A stretch of DNA of 64,000 bases from Blastomussa wellsi. Lineage: Eukaryota; Cnidaria; Anthozoa; Scleractinia; Plerogyridae. Where the stretch lies: positions 9,259,495 to 9,323,494 of the forward strand of contig OX393563.1 in NCBI GenBank assembly GCA_947652115.1. Direction: 5' to 3'. A model generated the notes under the pieces. The model was not told where the DNA came from. It saw only the letters and a program-made list of their open reading frames with translations, and did no database searches. A program made the translations under genes and the position numbers. This document shows positions 1 to 9,773 of this stretch, in pieces; position 1 is the first letter of the stretch, and each line of letters begins with the position of its first letter.

Positions 1-329
1 TAACGAAACAACACATGGTATTTTACTTCTGGTCATTTTTATTGTCTCAAAACCAATCAAAATCGATCCCGTAATGGAAATATTGAGAGTCGCTTGTCTT
101 GTCAAGCCTGCGCAGTAAGGAACAAAGGCTCTGATCAAGGTATGGTTCTCCACAGGTTTTTGGTTGCCAAGAACTTGATTCTTGGTGAGATTCTCAGCAA
201 ATATAATCATGTCAAAATTTTGCATGGGAAGCTGCATGTACCCCGAGCAAACACATGAATTTGCCTTTGATTTTAGTTATTGAAACAACACAATAATATA
301 ATGTGTTGGGAAATGAAGGGATTTTCTCT

Positions 330-1561
330 TTAAGGTATCAGTATACCTCAATTTCGTTCAAAAAAAGTAAATTTCCCTTTTTCGGATGCCTTGTTGGGAA
401 ATTTTACAGCAAGTCTTTCTTTTGCAAAAAGATAGAAAAAACAATTTTTAATTGCTAATTACCGCTAGCTGAGCATCAACAAGTTCCTGTCATCTCTTAC
501 TGTAAATTCACCGCCAAACCTCAGGTGAGAGTCTCATTTCACAACAAAACTTCTTTCACGTGATATGCCCGCTCTTTAGTTCTCCTGTTCTTTTTCAGTA
601 TTTTCAGTAGGTTCTTTCATTAGACTTGCTTGATGTCCTCACAGAAACTGAAAATGCCGCCACCCGTTTGCTTCTGAGGAGACAAGCTGAAACGACGAAT
701 CAACAAACAGTCGTTTAATTTCCCGCTTTGATCATGGTTCCTTTTACGAGATTCCTTTCATTTGCTAGAAGCTATATCTTCATAATTTTCTGTTGCAATA
801 GTGATGTTTCTATAGTGCAAGCGCTTTACAAAGATTACAAGAAACTCACTGCCTTTCATTTCCATGATCTTTGGATCATATGGAGGCTGTAAAATGTAGA
901 ATGTCATCAACACCATAGCAACAGTAAGCCATTCCTTAGAGTTATCTGTCAATACATCATTAATTCTGACACTTTGTGTCATCAATTGCTCAGAACAAAC
1001 AAAACTGGAATAGCTTTTTTCAACTGTATCTCGCAAATAAAAATTGCTGTAAAAGTACGCACATTTTATGTTCGTTTACAGCCACCTTTCAACCGATTGA
1101 GCTGAAATTTTTGCTGAAATGTTCCTTAATACCTACTCTACAAAACTGTGTCTCTCATGATTTCTAAATTTCGACCTGGTTGAAAAGTTATGGCCTTGTT
1201 TGTTCAAGGGTATCGCGAGCCTTAGAACCTCAAACTTTCAAGTGGCATTAAAAGAAAACAAAGCGATCTTTGAGAAATCGGAGACACGCTTTTAAAGGGC
1301 CATCTGTAACGAATCATTTGCGATGCTAAACACGTTGCGGCAACAATCGAGGCATGTAAACGAACTTGATAAAGACAAAAGGGGAAATATCACTTTATTG
1401 AGCAAAAATCCTAAACCTTTATCCTTTCTGAAAAAGAGGAGGTGCAATCGAATTCCTCATTTATTAAGCTTTCAAAAATGTATACTTTGGGGGGGTTTAT
1501 TTTTAAAGCTTCGCCACGAAAACATGTTGGGGTGGTCAATTGAGGTATACTGATACCTTAA
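330..1561. mobile_element. Non-autonomous DNA transposon with 20-bp inverted ends and TTAA flanks
   Basis: A 20-bp sequence beginning GGTATCAGTATACC at 334-353 recurs as its exact reverse complement at 1538-1557. Each copy is flanked outward by TTAA (330-333 and 1558-1561). TTAA flanks with perfect terminal repeats are typical of piggyBac-type transposition. The 1.2-kb interior has only short open frames and no recognisable transposase, so it is probably a non-autonomous derivative. TTAA could instead be the outermost part of the inverted repeat. Confidence 0.6.
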
Positions 1562-1762
1562 CAGGGCTATGCAGTCATGCATGACATCCCAGAAAACGGC
1601 TGCGTAGGAGACAAGGTCAGAATTCAAAGGCCTTGAGTGCAATTGTTAAGAGCACCATGACATCTAAGCTTACATGTCTACCGGTATGTGCCCCTGTATG
1701 CACGGTGGGCTTCTGTACACAATTGTTCAAGCTCATAAACTAAGCCATTTGTTTCACGACAG

Positions 1763-2077
1763 GGGATCCTGCCCTGAATGATGACACCTTTGTGTGTAGT
1801 CTGTTTGACAGTGATCCAGACATCATTGGAGAGATGGCTGTCCTGTTAGACAAGCAGAAACGTGGCTTGAAAAACTGGTCTCATTTAGCAGCTAAATTGG
1901 GTGTAGCAAAGAAGGTTTCCAAGACTTTTGAAACTTCCAGCACTGAAAACCCAACTGAGAAGTTCTTTGATATTGTAAAAGTTAAATTTCCCCAATTGAC
2001 TGTTGGAGAACTGATTGGACATCTGAGAACAATACAAAGACGTGATGTTGTCAATGCCATCAAAGAGAGTACCAAGG
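1763..2077 (+). CDS. Death-domain exon A of a gene at the left edge
   Basis: Internal exon of 105 codons with a phase-1 acceptor (AG at 1761-1762) and a phase-1 donor (GT at 2078). It encodes one death domain, an adaptor fold that binds other death domains in apoptosis and innate immune signalling. Visible family marks are LKNWSHLAAKLGV, the turn NPTEKFFD, and the C-terminal LTVGELIGHL...IQRRDVV. The upstream exons, including the start, lie before the window or are unrecognised, and exon B follows after a 463-bp intron. The product as a whole is unknown. Confidence 0.7.
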
Positions 2078-2540
2078 GTCAGTCTAATACAGAATATATC
2101 TTACAAACTATAGTTGTTCGTCTTGTCCCAGCAGGCATGCAAACATTATCTTACACCTCATAGCCAGTCGATAAATAATGACATGTCATTATGTCGTAGT
2201 TAACTAGCAAGTGGACAAGTGGCTAGCATCGTCAGCAATGTAGAAACTCATTTGATTAATACTATCCCAATTAGATTGTTTCACATCTCCTTAGGAGAAA
2301 AGTGTGTGTAATAATTTGTGTACACAAGAAAGAACTCAGAAACTTTCCTTTGATCAAATTATGGTACAAGATACTTACTGGTCTAGAAGGAAAATTATAA
2401 AATACCTGGGATACTACGCATGCTCTAATTGGTCAGCAAAAACACATTTCATAGTTCACTCATGTTAGCTTTGCATTTGTTCCAAATGTTGAGTGTTAAC
2501 AGTGGTTTGTGATTTCTTGTTGTTGTTGTTTTTGTTGTAG

Positions 2541-2852
2541 TTAAAGAATGTTCTGTGATAAAAGACTTGATTGCAGACCTGGACATCATGGACAATATGT
2601 GCGAACTTTTTAACACCAGAAAACGTGCCACTAAGGTGCTGGGATTGAAACACCTTGGGGAAAAACTGGGAATCAAGAGGGAGATTTTGGATGACCTTTT
2701 GCCCATACAAGAAGAAACTCAAAGTCCCACAGAGGCATTGATCCGTCACCTTGGAGGAAAAAATCCAGGCTTAACTTTGGCAGACTTCATTTGGGCATTA
2801 CACTTCATTGACCGGCATGATGTCATTACTGTGTTGGATGTCCACTTTCCAG
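2541..2852 (+). CDS. Death-domain exon B of the same left-edge gene
   Basis: A 104-codon exon entered in phase 1 after a pyrimidine-rich stretch and TAG (AG at 2539-2540), and leaving in phase 1 at CAG|GTACTA (2853). It encodes a second death domain: GLKHLGEKLGIKRE in helix 2-3, SPTEALIRHL in helix 4, then LTLADFIWAL and IDRHDVITVL. The phase match with exon A makes a tandem pair. If the donor is not used the frame stops at 2881, so this could instead be the last exon. I found no certain downstream exon. Confidence 0.68.
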
Positions 2853-3330
2853 GTACTACAGCTGTAGGTGTCTATGCATAAAGTGTAAATTCCTATAGTG
2901 GAAGTTAATGGCAATTAATGTTGTTGTTGGAAATTATGGAAGTTGGCAAGATATCAACCAAAAGGAGTCATATACGATCTGTGCTGCACTTCAGTAAGTT
3001 TAAATATAACATGGTGTAACAGCGTCAAGTTGTCTGGATTTCAACTTCAAGCAGCTCACTAAGATAAGTTGCAGAAACGTATCCCAGATAGGACAAAAGT
3101 TAGAGCTTTAATTAATAACGTACAATTTCTTGCCTTTAATGGGTTAGGTTTTCAACTTTGTCTATAGTTGTCCCCTACAAACTACTTGATCTGACAGATT
3201 GGTATTCCGTAGTCATGCCTTTCTATAGCTACATGCAGTTATCATTCAAGAAAATAGCCAGATCAGTCCACATAGAAATAGTTACAAAAAATGAAAGTAG
3301 TTATAGATAGACAGTAGTTATTTCAGTTGT

Positions 3331-3560
3331 GACCCTGTGGTTAGCACACTAGCCTCTCGTTGGAACAGCCTGGGTTCTAGCCCTGGCTGGGGACACCATG
3401 TTGTGTCTTTTTGCAAGACACTTTACTCTGATAGCACCTCTCTCCGCCAAGGTAAGTATTAATGGATGCCGGCAAAATTTAATGCCGGGAGTAACCCTGT
3501 GATGGACTAGAATCCTATTGGGGCAGTAGATTTACTTCCTGGGATAAGGTCCAGACTGAT
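3331..3560 (+). mobile_element. tRNA-derived SINE, copy 1
   Basis: The 5' part has an A-box-like stretch (GTGGTTAGCACACTAG) and a B-box-like GGGTTCTAGCCC, as in RNA polymerase III internal promoters. It is followed by the tail 'TTGCAAGACACTTTACTC' and 'GGGAGTAACCCTGTGATGGACTAG'. The same order of elements is found, inverted, at 26230-26512 and 46735-47005, so it is a dispersed family. Confidence 0.6.
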
Positions 3561-4517
3561 GGGCAACAAGCTAAGGCTCAAATGTACTGAACAGACTTCA
3601 CCTTAGTTATCTATCTCATTATCAGCAAGTGGATAGATGTAACAGATTTGCTTTGCTTTCTCTGCGTAGATGGATGTATTCCAAATCTCTTGAAGTCATG
3701 TATCTGTGATAGATGCCAGGAGCTAGCAGTGAAACAAAGTGAAGAGGGTCATTGAAAATGTGCCTTTAATACATCTGTACGTACTGGTTACCTCAGCAGA
3801 TTGTAAACACCTTTTTATCCATCTACTGACTCTAGTTGAATGTAATGAGTGGTACTTCGGCAACTTAGTACTCAGTCTAGTTTTATAGTAAAAACATACA
3901 GTACACTTCCATCCGAAACACTCACGGGAAGCAGAAAATAATACTAGTAATGACTAATGGTGGATATTTACCGAGCCGTGAAGTGGTAAGGTGAATTTCC
4001 AACACTAGCCACTAACACAAAGGGGGAATAGTTTCTTTTGTATTTACTAATTAAAAACGGTGAGATAATATTGCTCAAAAATAATTATTCACAACTCCTT
4101 TAAACTCAATTATTTATGTGATGGTCCAGGAGGCTCACAAGTTGCTCATAGGTGAATGGCAAAGGCTATCCCATGTTTAAATAGCCAATCAGAGCCCACC
4201 AACAACTGTGTGCACTGTTTTAGTATATACTAAAAGTTGTTAGTGGGTTCCGATTTGATATCCATTACGCAGTTTTATAGAGGAGTGCAAAACAAAAAGT
4301 CACCTTTTCAGCTCTAACTTTTTAACCAAATCATAGTTTTGAACAAAATACCTAAATCAATCGATTTTGACTCATTTTAACTGCAATTACACCTGTGATT
4401 ATCACTATAGGTTTTTTTTCCTTTTTCACTGGAACAAATCACACTGTGGAAATTAAACAGAGGAATATACAATGTAACATAAATAAACCCTTTTCTGGCT
4501 TACTGGTATATTGGGGG

Positions 4518-4632
4518 ATGATGCTCTCGGCTGAAAGAATATTTCCTTAAAATTTCACAATTGTCTTGGAAATTTCGCTTCTCAGCCAACTGCTTACAAC
4601 AATCTTTCAGCCTCGGGCATTATCCTTCAATA
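4518..4632 (+). repeat. Dispersed repeat, related to 24126-24235
   Basis: The block 'CCTTAAAATTTCACA ... GCCAACTG ... CTTTCAGCCTCGGGC' matches the block at 24126-24235 with scattered differences. It has no coding potential and its class is unknown. Confidence 0.4.
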
Positions 4633-5127
4633 TTCCAACTGCCTGAAGCAGTTTATTTACTAATTATCAATGCAAAGGTATTATGTCTCAGTGGTGACCA
4701 GGCGCCTTACGACCAAAATAATTTCATCTCATTTAGCTTCCCCAGGACCTGAAAGCCAGGTATTAATAATATAGTGATATATTTCTCCAATTTAAATGGT
4801 ATGTTTTATAACCCAAGGTTGTAAATGGCGTACTTATAAGTTGAAGCCTTGCACTTTGATTGATACTGAGAGAAGAATTTGTAGGAATATGAAAATTTAA
4901 GCAAAAAAAGTTTCATTTCAAGGTAGCTAGGATTTGCAAAAGCCCACAAGTTGTTCAGAATCATAGAAATGGTTCCACAGAACCCATTGATTATTAAGTT
5001 TTATTAATATATTTTTATGTGTAGATGACTATGAGTAGTATGACTATGTACATGAATTATTCTTAAAGCACTAAATAGTGTAAAACTTAATGTACCTTAT
5101 TTTGTAGGAATTTTTAATATACCGTAG

Positions 5128-5255
5128 TTCCTTCACACGAGGGGACATATGGACATGTCGCAGGGACAAAATTGCTGCAAATTTTGTGTTGCACGAGCTA
5201 AAACTATCAGGACACACGAGGGAATTTGTCGCTCCGATATGTCCCAGGGACTGGT
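5128..5255. repeat. Short inverted-repeat element
   Basis: Imperfect inverted halves are built from the words 'CACGAGGGGACATAT' and 'ATATGTCCCAGGGA' around an AT-rich centre. It looks like a small foldback element. No target duplication is clear. Confidence 0.3.
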
Positions 5256-5644
5256 ATGAGATTTTTACTTATACCAGCTGGTGAAGGTACAAGAGATTAC
5301 AGCCAATAACAGGGACCACAGAGCATATTTGCAATTTCTGGGGTGAAATGCAAATGCTGTACATATTTGTAGCATGCGCCAATGGTACAAGCCATCTGGG
5401 GAGTCTTGGGGCATGCTTACCCGGAACATTTTTAAAATGAATGTGCCCAGAATGGCTAAAAATACATCCCAATACACCAGACACAATGTATTATTTCATT
5501 ATTGCATATCAATGAGAGCAGTAGAATATAATTATGGTAATGTTTCAATTGGATAAATTAAATATTTTTCCCATATAATTATAGTGGGGGGGGGGGGGCT
5601 GAAGCCCTCCCTGACCTCTGGCTCCACCGTCCCTGAAGAAAGGG

Positions 5645-5827
5645 CAATGTGACAGCTCTCGTAAGGTCTCACATGAATGGCTCAACACCCTGCGTAAAAA
5701 CAATAGAACAAACAACAGGACAATGCCCCTAGACTCTCAAACAATAGCAACTGCTACCAGTAGAATTAGAAGCTTACAAGAGCTGCTACAGTGCTGTGAA
5801 GAAAAGAATATAAGATGTCAGATTTAA
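5645..5827 (+). other. Coding-like fragment, origin unknown
   Basis: An open frame without a start codon runs 60 codons to a TAA at 5825-5827 and reads like protein: EWLNTLRKNNR..., then MPLDSQTIATATSRIRSLQE and LLQCCEEKNIRC. It is hydrophilic with a predicted helix near the C-terminus. A pyrimidine-rich stretch with AAAG|GG at 5641-5642 could be a phase-1 acceptor, which would fit the upstream death-domain exon, but the G-run just before it resembles repeat sequence. It could be a terminal exon or a transposon protein remnant. Confidence 0.25.
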
Positions 5828-5931
5828 AGTGCCTAGGAAATGAAAAAACAAGCTATAAGTGAATAAGCCTTTAAAAATGAATAAGAATGGCATTTTCCTT
5901 TTTGTGATATCTCCTCTCATTCCAGAGCTAT

Positions 5932-5972
5932 TCTAGTCTCCTTCAGCCAAAAACGGCTGCGAAGGAGACTAG
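5932..5972. mobile_element. Mini foldback with TAGTCTCCTTCGCAGCC ends
   Basis: The hairpin 'CTAGTCTCCTTC-AGCC ... GGCTGCGAAGGAGACTAG' has almost no interior. The same terminal word occurs at 58117-58183 (both ends), at 1587-1613 (one end) and near 56673-56690 (one end), so it is a dispersed MITE family. Confidence 0.55.
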
Positions 5973-6310
5973 AGATATTCAAGATTTTTTAATTATGCAA
6001 ATTAGGTACTAATTTAAAAAGTTTTTTTTAGGAGTTAAACTCCATAGGCCTTAGAAGTGAAACAATCAGTTTCAAAGAAAAAAGGTCATCTTGCAATCCC
6101 AATCAATTCAATATCATCAGGTTTAAATCAGATACTGGCAAGTCAGGGACATTGCTGGGTTTTATTTCATAATGAAAACAATTTTGATCACTGCAAAAAG
6201 AATCTTTTTCTTTATTTTTAATCATTTTAATCTCTAGTATTATCTTAATTAGGTTTTATCTTCCGTACGTCTGCATCAGCGCTATGGCTGCATAAAATAA
6301 AGTATGTATT

Positions 6311-6478
6311 CAGTGGCAGATCCAGGGGGAGGGTTGGCGGGTTCCAGACCCCCTCCCTCTTCCCTAACAATTTCATTTTTACTGCTTGTTTGATGCTGAA
6401 ATTCTCTCATCGATAGGATCACATTTTATTACTCAACTTTGGACCTCCCAATCAAAAATTCCTGCATCCGCCCCTGGT
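6311..6478. mobile_element. hAT-like MITE remnant
   Basis: The left end reads CAGTGGCAGATCCAGGGGG and the right end reads CTGCATCCGCCCCTGG. These are imperfect inverted copies of a CAGGGGCGGATCC-type terminus known from hAT-family elements. There is no coding content. Confidence 0.4.
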
Positions 6479-6884
6479 ATTTATGTATGATGCATGTCTC
6501 CTTGCGTAGGGACCCTTTGGGCTCAAAAAGCTTGAGCCACACCCAGATTGGTCTCCTTTAGGGGTTTAATATAAAATTTACGATGAACATCCATATGGGA
6601 TCCCTCTGCAATTCTGGCCAAGTACAGGACATGCAAACAAGTGCAAGGTAAAAAATTCCGAAGAATGTGCAAAAAACTACATTTATTTTATTCCACAACT
6701 GCACTGATGTTTTTAACACTTGACAACCAAAAAAATTTACATTCTTTATTTTGAGAAAATAAATTTCTCTTGTGTTCCACACAACACAAGCATTATACAC
6801 AAGAGATTTGTATTACCAGTACACCCTTTGCAAAAAACGGCAGGAAAATACAGTTGATCAATCCAAAGGCTGGAATACGTGGGA

Positions 6885-7690
6885 TCTATCGCTGCTGCTG
6901 CTGCTGCTACTACTCCAGACATGGCTAATCGATGAAATCAATGAGTAATCAATTAGTCATTGATTTCATTCATTACCCATCGATATCATCTTGTGGTTGA
7001 AAACCGTATAATTTTGTAAAGAAAATATATATCAAACTCATTAATAAAACAGGATATTAAAACAGGATATTAAACATCATATTAAAACAGGAAATCAGAA
7101 CCGTAACCATGGTTTGAAAATGTGATCTTAATTAGCACAGATTTTTACAATTTTATTTCAATCTTCGTTTTCTCAGTAGTTTAGTTTCGATTCCACCTCG
7201 AAGTTCGTCAAAAATACTCCGATCGAGTCGTATTTTCATCTCTCTTCTTGGCATTTGGAAATGTGATGAAACAGTCTTGTGTTTGATATATTACATCTAA
7301 GCATCACAAACAAAAAAATGGTACAAGAAAGCAAGAAATGTGTCCTTCGTGTGCAGTATAACAGTCGTTGAGTAAACGATGGGTCATAGATGAGTTATCA
7401 ATAGGTAATCAATTACATCAGTGAGTCATTAATGCCGTCAATGAGTAATCGATAGGCCACAGAATGGGGCTTCGATTACTCATTGATCATCACCAATAAT
7501 CAATGACTAATCAACTGATCACCCATCGATTACTAATTGATTACCAGCTGATGTCATTGATTATGTCTACTGCAGCTACTACTCCTACTGGCACTGCTGA
7601 TGCTGCTACTTCTGTTGCTGCTACGGCAGCAGCTGATGCTAGTACTAACGCAACTGATGCCACTGCTGCTGCTGCTACTACTACAACTGC
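6885..7690. repeat. Low-complexity block: GCT/ACT triplets and ATCGATTACTCATTGA words
   Basis: Triplet-rich stretches (GCTGCTGCTACTAC near 6890-6912 and 7565-7700) bracket an AT-rich region in which 'GATTACTCATTGA' and its inverse recur many times (6928-6982, 7385-7550). The Ala/Thr open frame over the triplets (to 7706) is an artefact of the repeat and is not called a gene. Confidence 0.5.
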
Positions 7691-7928
7691 TGCTACTGCA
7701 TCTTAAAATATTAGTGTAAGTACGGAACAACAGTGTGAACAAAGAAAGTAAGCATAACATTTTGTTTCCTATTATGTTGTTCATCAGAGTTGTCATTATT
7801 TAAAATGTTTCCAAACTGACTGCCCAAGATGCTGGTTCTTACATGAAATGATCGAAACTGTTCTGTTATTAATATAATCTGGTTTTATCAACTGGGTTGA
7901 TAATGTGAATTGGCCACTGCAAAGAGAT

Positions 7929-7972
7929 TCGAGAGCTGACGTTTCAAGTGTTAGCCCTTCGTCGGAGCGAAT
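7929..7972 (-). ncRNA. Candidate hammerhead ribozyme motif, inverted PLE copy
   Basis: Read on the minus strand: CCGACGA, a stem-loop GGGC-TAAC-ACTT, then GAAA and CGTC. This follows the hammerhead order (CUGANGA core, stem II, GAAA, cleavage GUC) with U4 changed to C and a weakened stem II. Penelope-like elements are known to carry hammerheads in their terminal repeats. Activity is not implied. Confidence 0.45.
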
Positions 7973-8172
7973 CAAGGAATTGTGGGTCGTGTGCTATTTA
8001 TAGACAGAAAGATGGAGCTTCGCTATTGGTTGGTGCCTGGTAACGTGAAAACAACAGAATAAATTAGTTGATTTAGTTGAATGAAAAGCGTTCGTTGATA
8101 CCGTGAGGATTAAGAGTGCCGATTTGAAAAATAAATTTTTGTTGGAATGCACTTCTGACTAAAAAGTTACCT

Positions 8173-8620
8173 ATGTTTTTGTCGCGTTTGAATGAAATTA
8201 ATGGCGGTTGCGAAGTAGTCAGAAGTGCATTCCAAACAAGTGATCAACCCGGACGATGCAAAACTTGCCCTTTCATTCACAACATTGACAAAATATCGGG
8301 ACCCAAGCGACCTATCAAGATCACTGATCATTTCACCTGTACCTCAGCCAATGTCATCTACTGCATAACTTGCACTCTTTGCAAAAAGGTTATACATCGG
8401 CGAAACAGGAAGACGACTAGGCGACTGATTCCGAGAACACCTTCGAGACATAGAGAAAGATGACAAAAATGCATTGAAACCAGTCGCGAGACACTTCAAT
8501 CTCCCAAATCATTCTAAGCAACATATGGCAGTCTGCGGCCTTTCCCTTCACCAAGGAAGCACGGAAAGTTGCAAAACTCTAGAACAAAAATTTATTTTTC
8601 AAATCGCACACTTAATCCTC
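8173..8620 (+). pseudogene. GIY-YIG endonuclease domain of a Penelope-like element, broken
   Basis: The first frame reads CKTCPF...HFTCTSANVIYCITCTLC, the cysteine-rich lead into the GIY-YIG nuclease. Near 8389 the frame shifts by one base. The shifted frame carries the YIGET core, but a TGA falls within the following GRRLGD-FREHL helix. The frame continues as KPVARHFNLPNH, typical of the family. The reverse transcriptase portion is absent. The fragment is 5'-truncated and cannot encode an intact enzyme. Confidence 0.75.
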
Positions 8621-8743
8621 ACAGTATCAACGGACGCTTTTCATTCAACTAATTTATTCCGTTGTTTTCATGTTAACAGGCACCAACCAATAGCGAAGCT
8701 CCATCTTTCTGTATATAAACAACACACGACCCACAATTCGTTG

Positions 8744-8785
8744 ATTCGCTCCGACAAATGGCTAACGCTCGAAACGTCAGCTCTC
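8744..8785 (+). ncRNA. Candidate hammerhead ribozyme motif, 3' PLE copy
   Basis: The sequence CTCCGACAAATGGCTAACGCTCGAAACGTCAG keeps GAAA and CGTC, but the core reads CCGACAA instead of CCGACGA. This copy is therefore probably inactive. It is the direct counterpart of 7929-7972 and 61797-61836. Confidence 0.4.
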
Positions 8786-9773
8786 GAATCACTTTACGGT
8801 GGCCAATTCACATTATCAACCCAGTTGATAAAACCAGATTATATTATTATACTTCCCACTGATGCAGCACCATAGTTTCTTTAGCAACTTACCCCCTCTG
8901 TTTAGTTATTAGTTTTTTTTGTGATTGGATCCTCTTCAAAAACAGTATTTAGTTTATGCAATAAAAAATCAATATGATTTAGGTAAAATTAAAAGTAACT
9001 TACAACTGTACCTACAAATTGCAAAAAAATGTTAAAATTGCTAATGACTGTTTTCTAAATTCCCTAACCATTACACAATAATAAAATCAGTGACTATTTT
9101 TTTGTGCAAACTAAGATAAATCTGCCTTAAAAAGTTATTATTTTCAGAGTCCATTTGACTATGTTTACTCTGTAATGGTGTAAGGGTAGTATCCTGTTTC
9201 TATTCTATAATGTAATTCCTTCTGTGGTTGCAACTATTCACAGGTTTGCACAACATTTCATCCACATGTGCTTGGAAGTCTTTTATAAAATGGCGTTTCC
9301 TTTTTTAATCCTCCTTTAGCTTTTCAATTTGTCATTGCACACGCCACGTTTCCTCACCATATTCATACCTCCGCACTGTAGGTGGAATTTTGGCTCTTTA
9401 ATCTCCAAACCAAACACTGGCATCTAATGGCTTTCTTAGAAAGAATTGTTGGGAGTGATGGTAAATGTTGTTTTCGGTCGTCCTTTGGGAAAATGAGTGA
9501 ACACCCAACCAAGGACCACAAAGGAACTAAATTGCTGTCAGAATCCCTCATTCCACTCTCTACCCAAGAGGAGATGACAATGGGTTGCCACCCAGTGATT
9601 TCTCATGTCAGATTACATGCTTTTAGCCTTCTCTCCATCTCCACTGTCCTTCTCCAGTTCACTAATGGGCGGCCCTGTTTCCTCGCGTTGTAGTGTCCAA
9701 CCAAAGCCACATTGGAAAGCAGGCATGTGTTCTACCTATAACTAACTGCTACGCAAATTAACTTTGATCCAAG

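Larger units (their letters stand above)
7873..8843. mobile_element. Penelope-like retroelement fragment with inverted terminal copy
   Basis: The right part (8173-8843, +) encodes a decayed GIY-YIG endonuclease end and a 3' terminal region ending 'CAACCCAGTTGATAAAACCAGATTATA'. The left part (7873-8160) is the inverted copy of that 3' region, joined directly to the inverse of 8219-8236, so it lacks the endonuclease coding segment. An inverted duplicated terminal segment and a GIY-YIG domain are hallmarks of Penelope-like elements. A third terminal fragment lies at 61793-61895. Confidence 0.75.
2853..9773. other. Gene-poor repeat-rich interval
   Basis: Between the left-edge death-domain exons and the end of the minus-strand death-domain gene I see only mobile-element remnants (listed separately), a coding-like fragment at 5645-5827, simple repeats around 6890-7690 and a Penelope-like element. 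The stretches 3561-4517, 4633-5127 and 8880-9773 show nothing I can name. Confidence 0.5.

Noticed and set aside
7503..7796. Ala/Thr-rich and Ser/Cys-rich open frames
   Set aside because: Products of GCT/ACT triplet repeats read in two directions, with no complex sequence.
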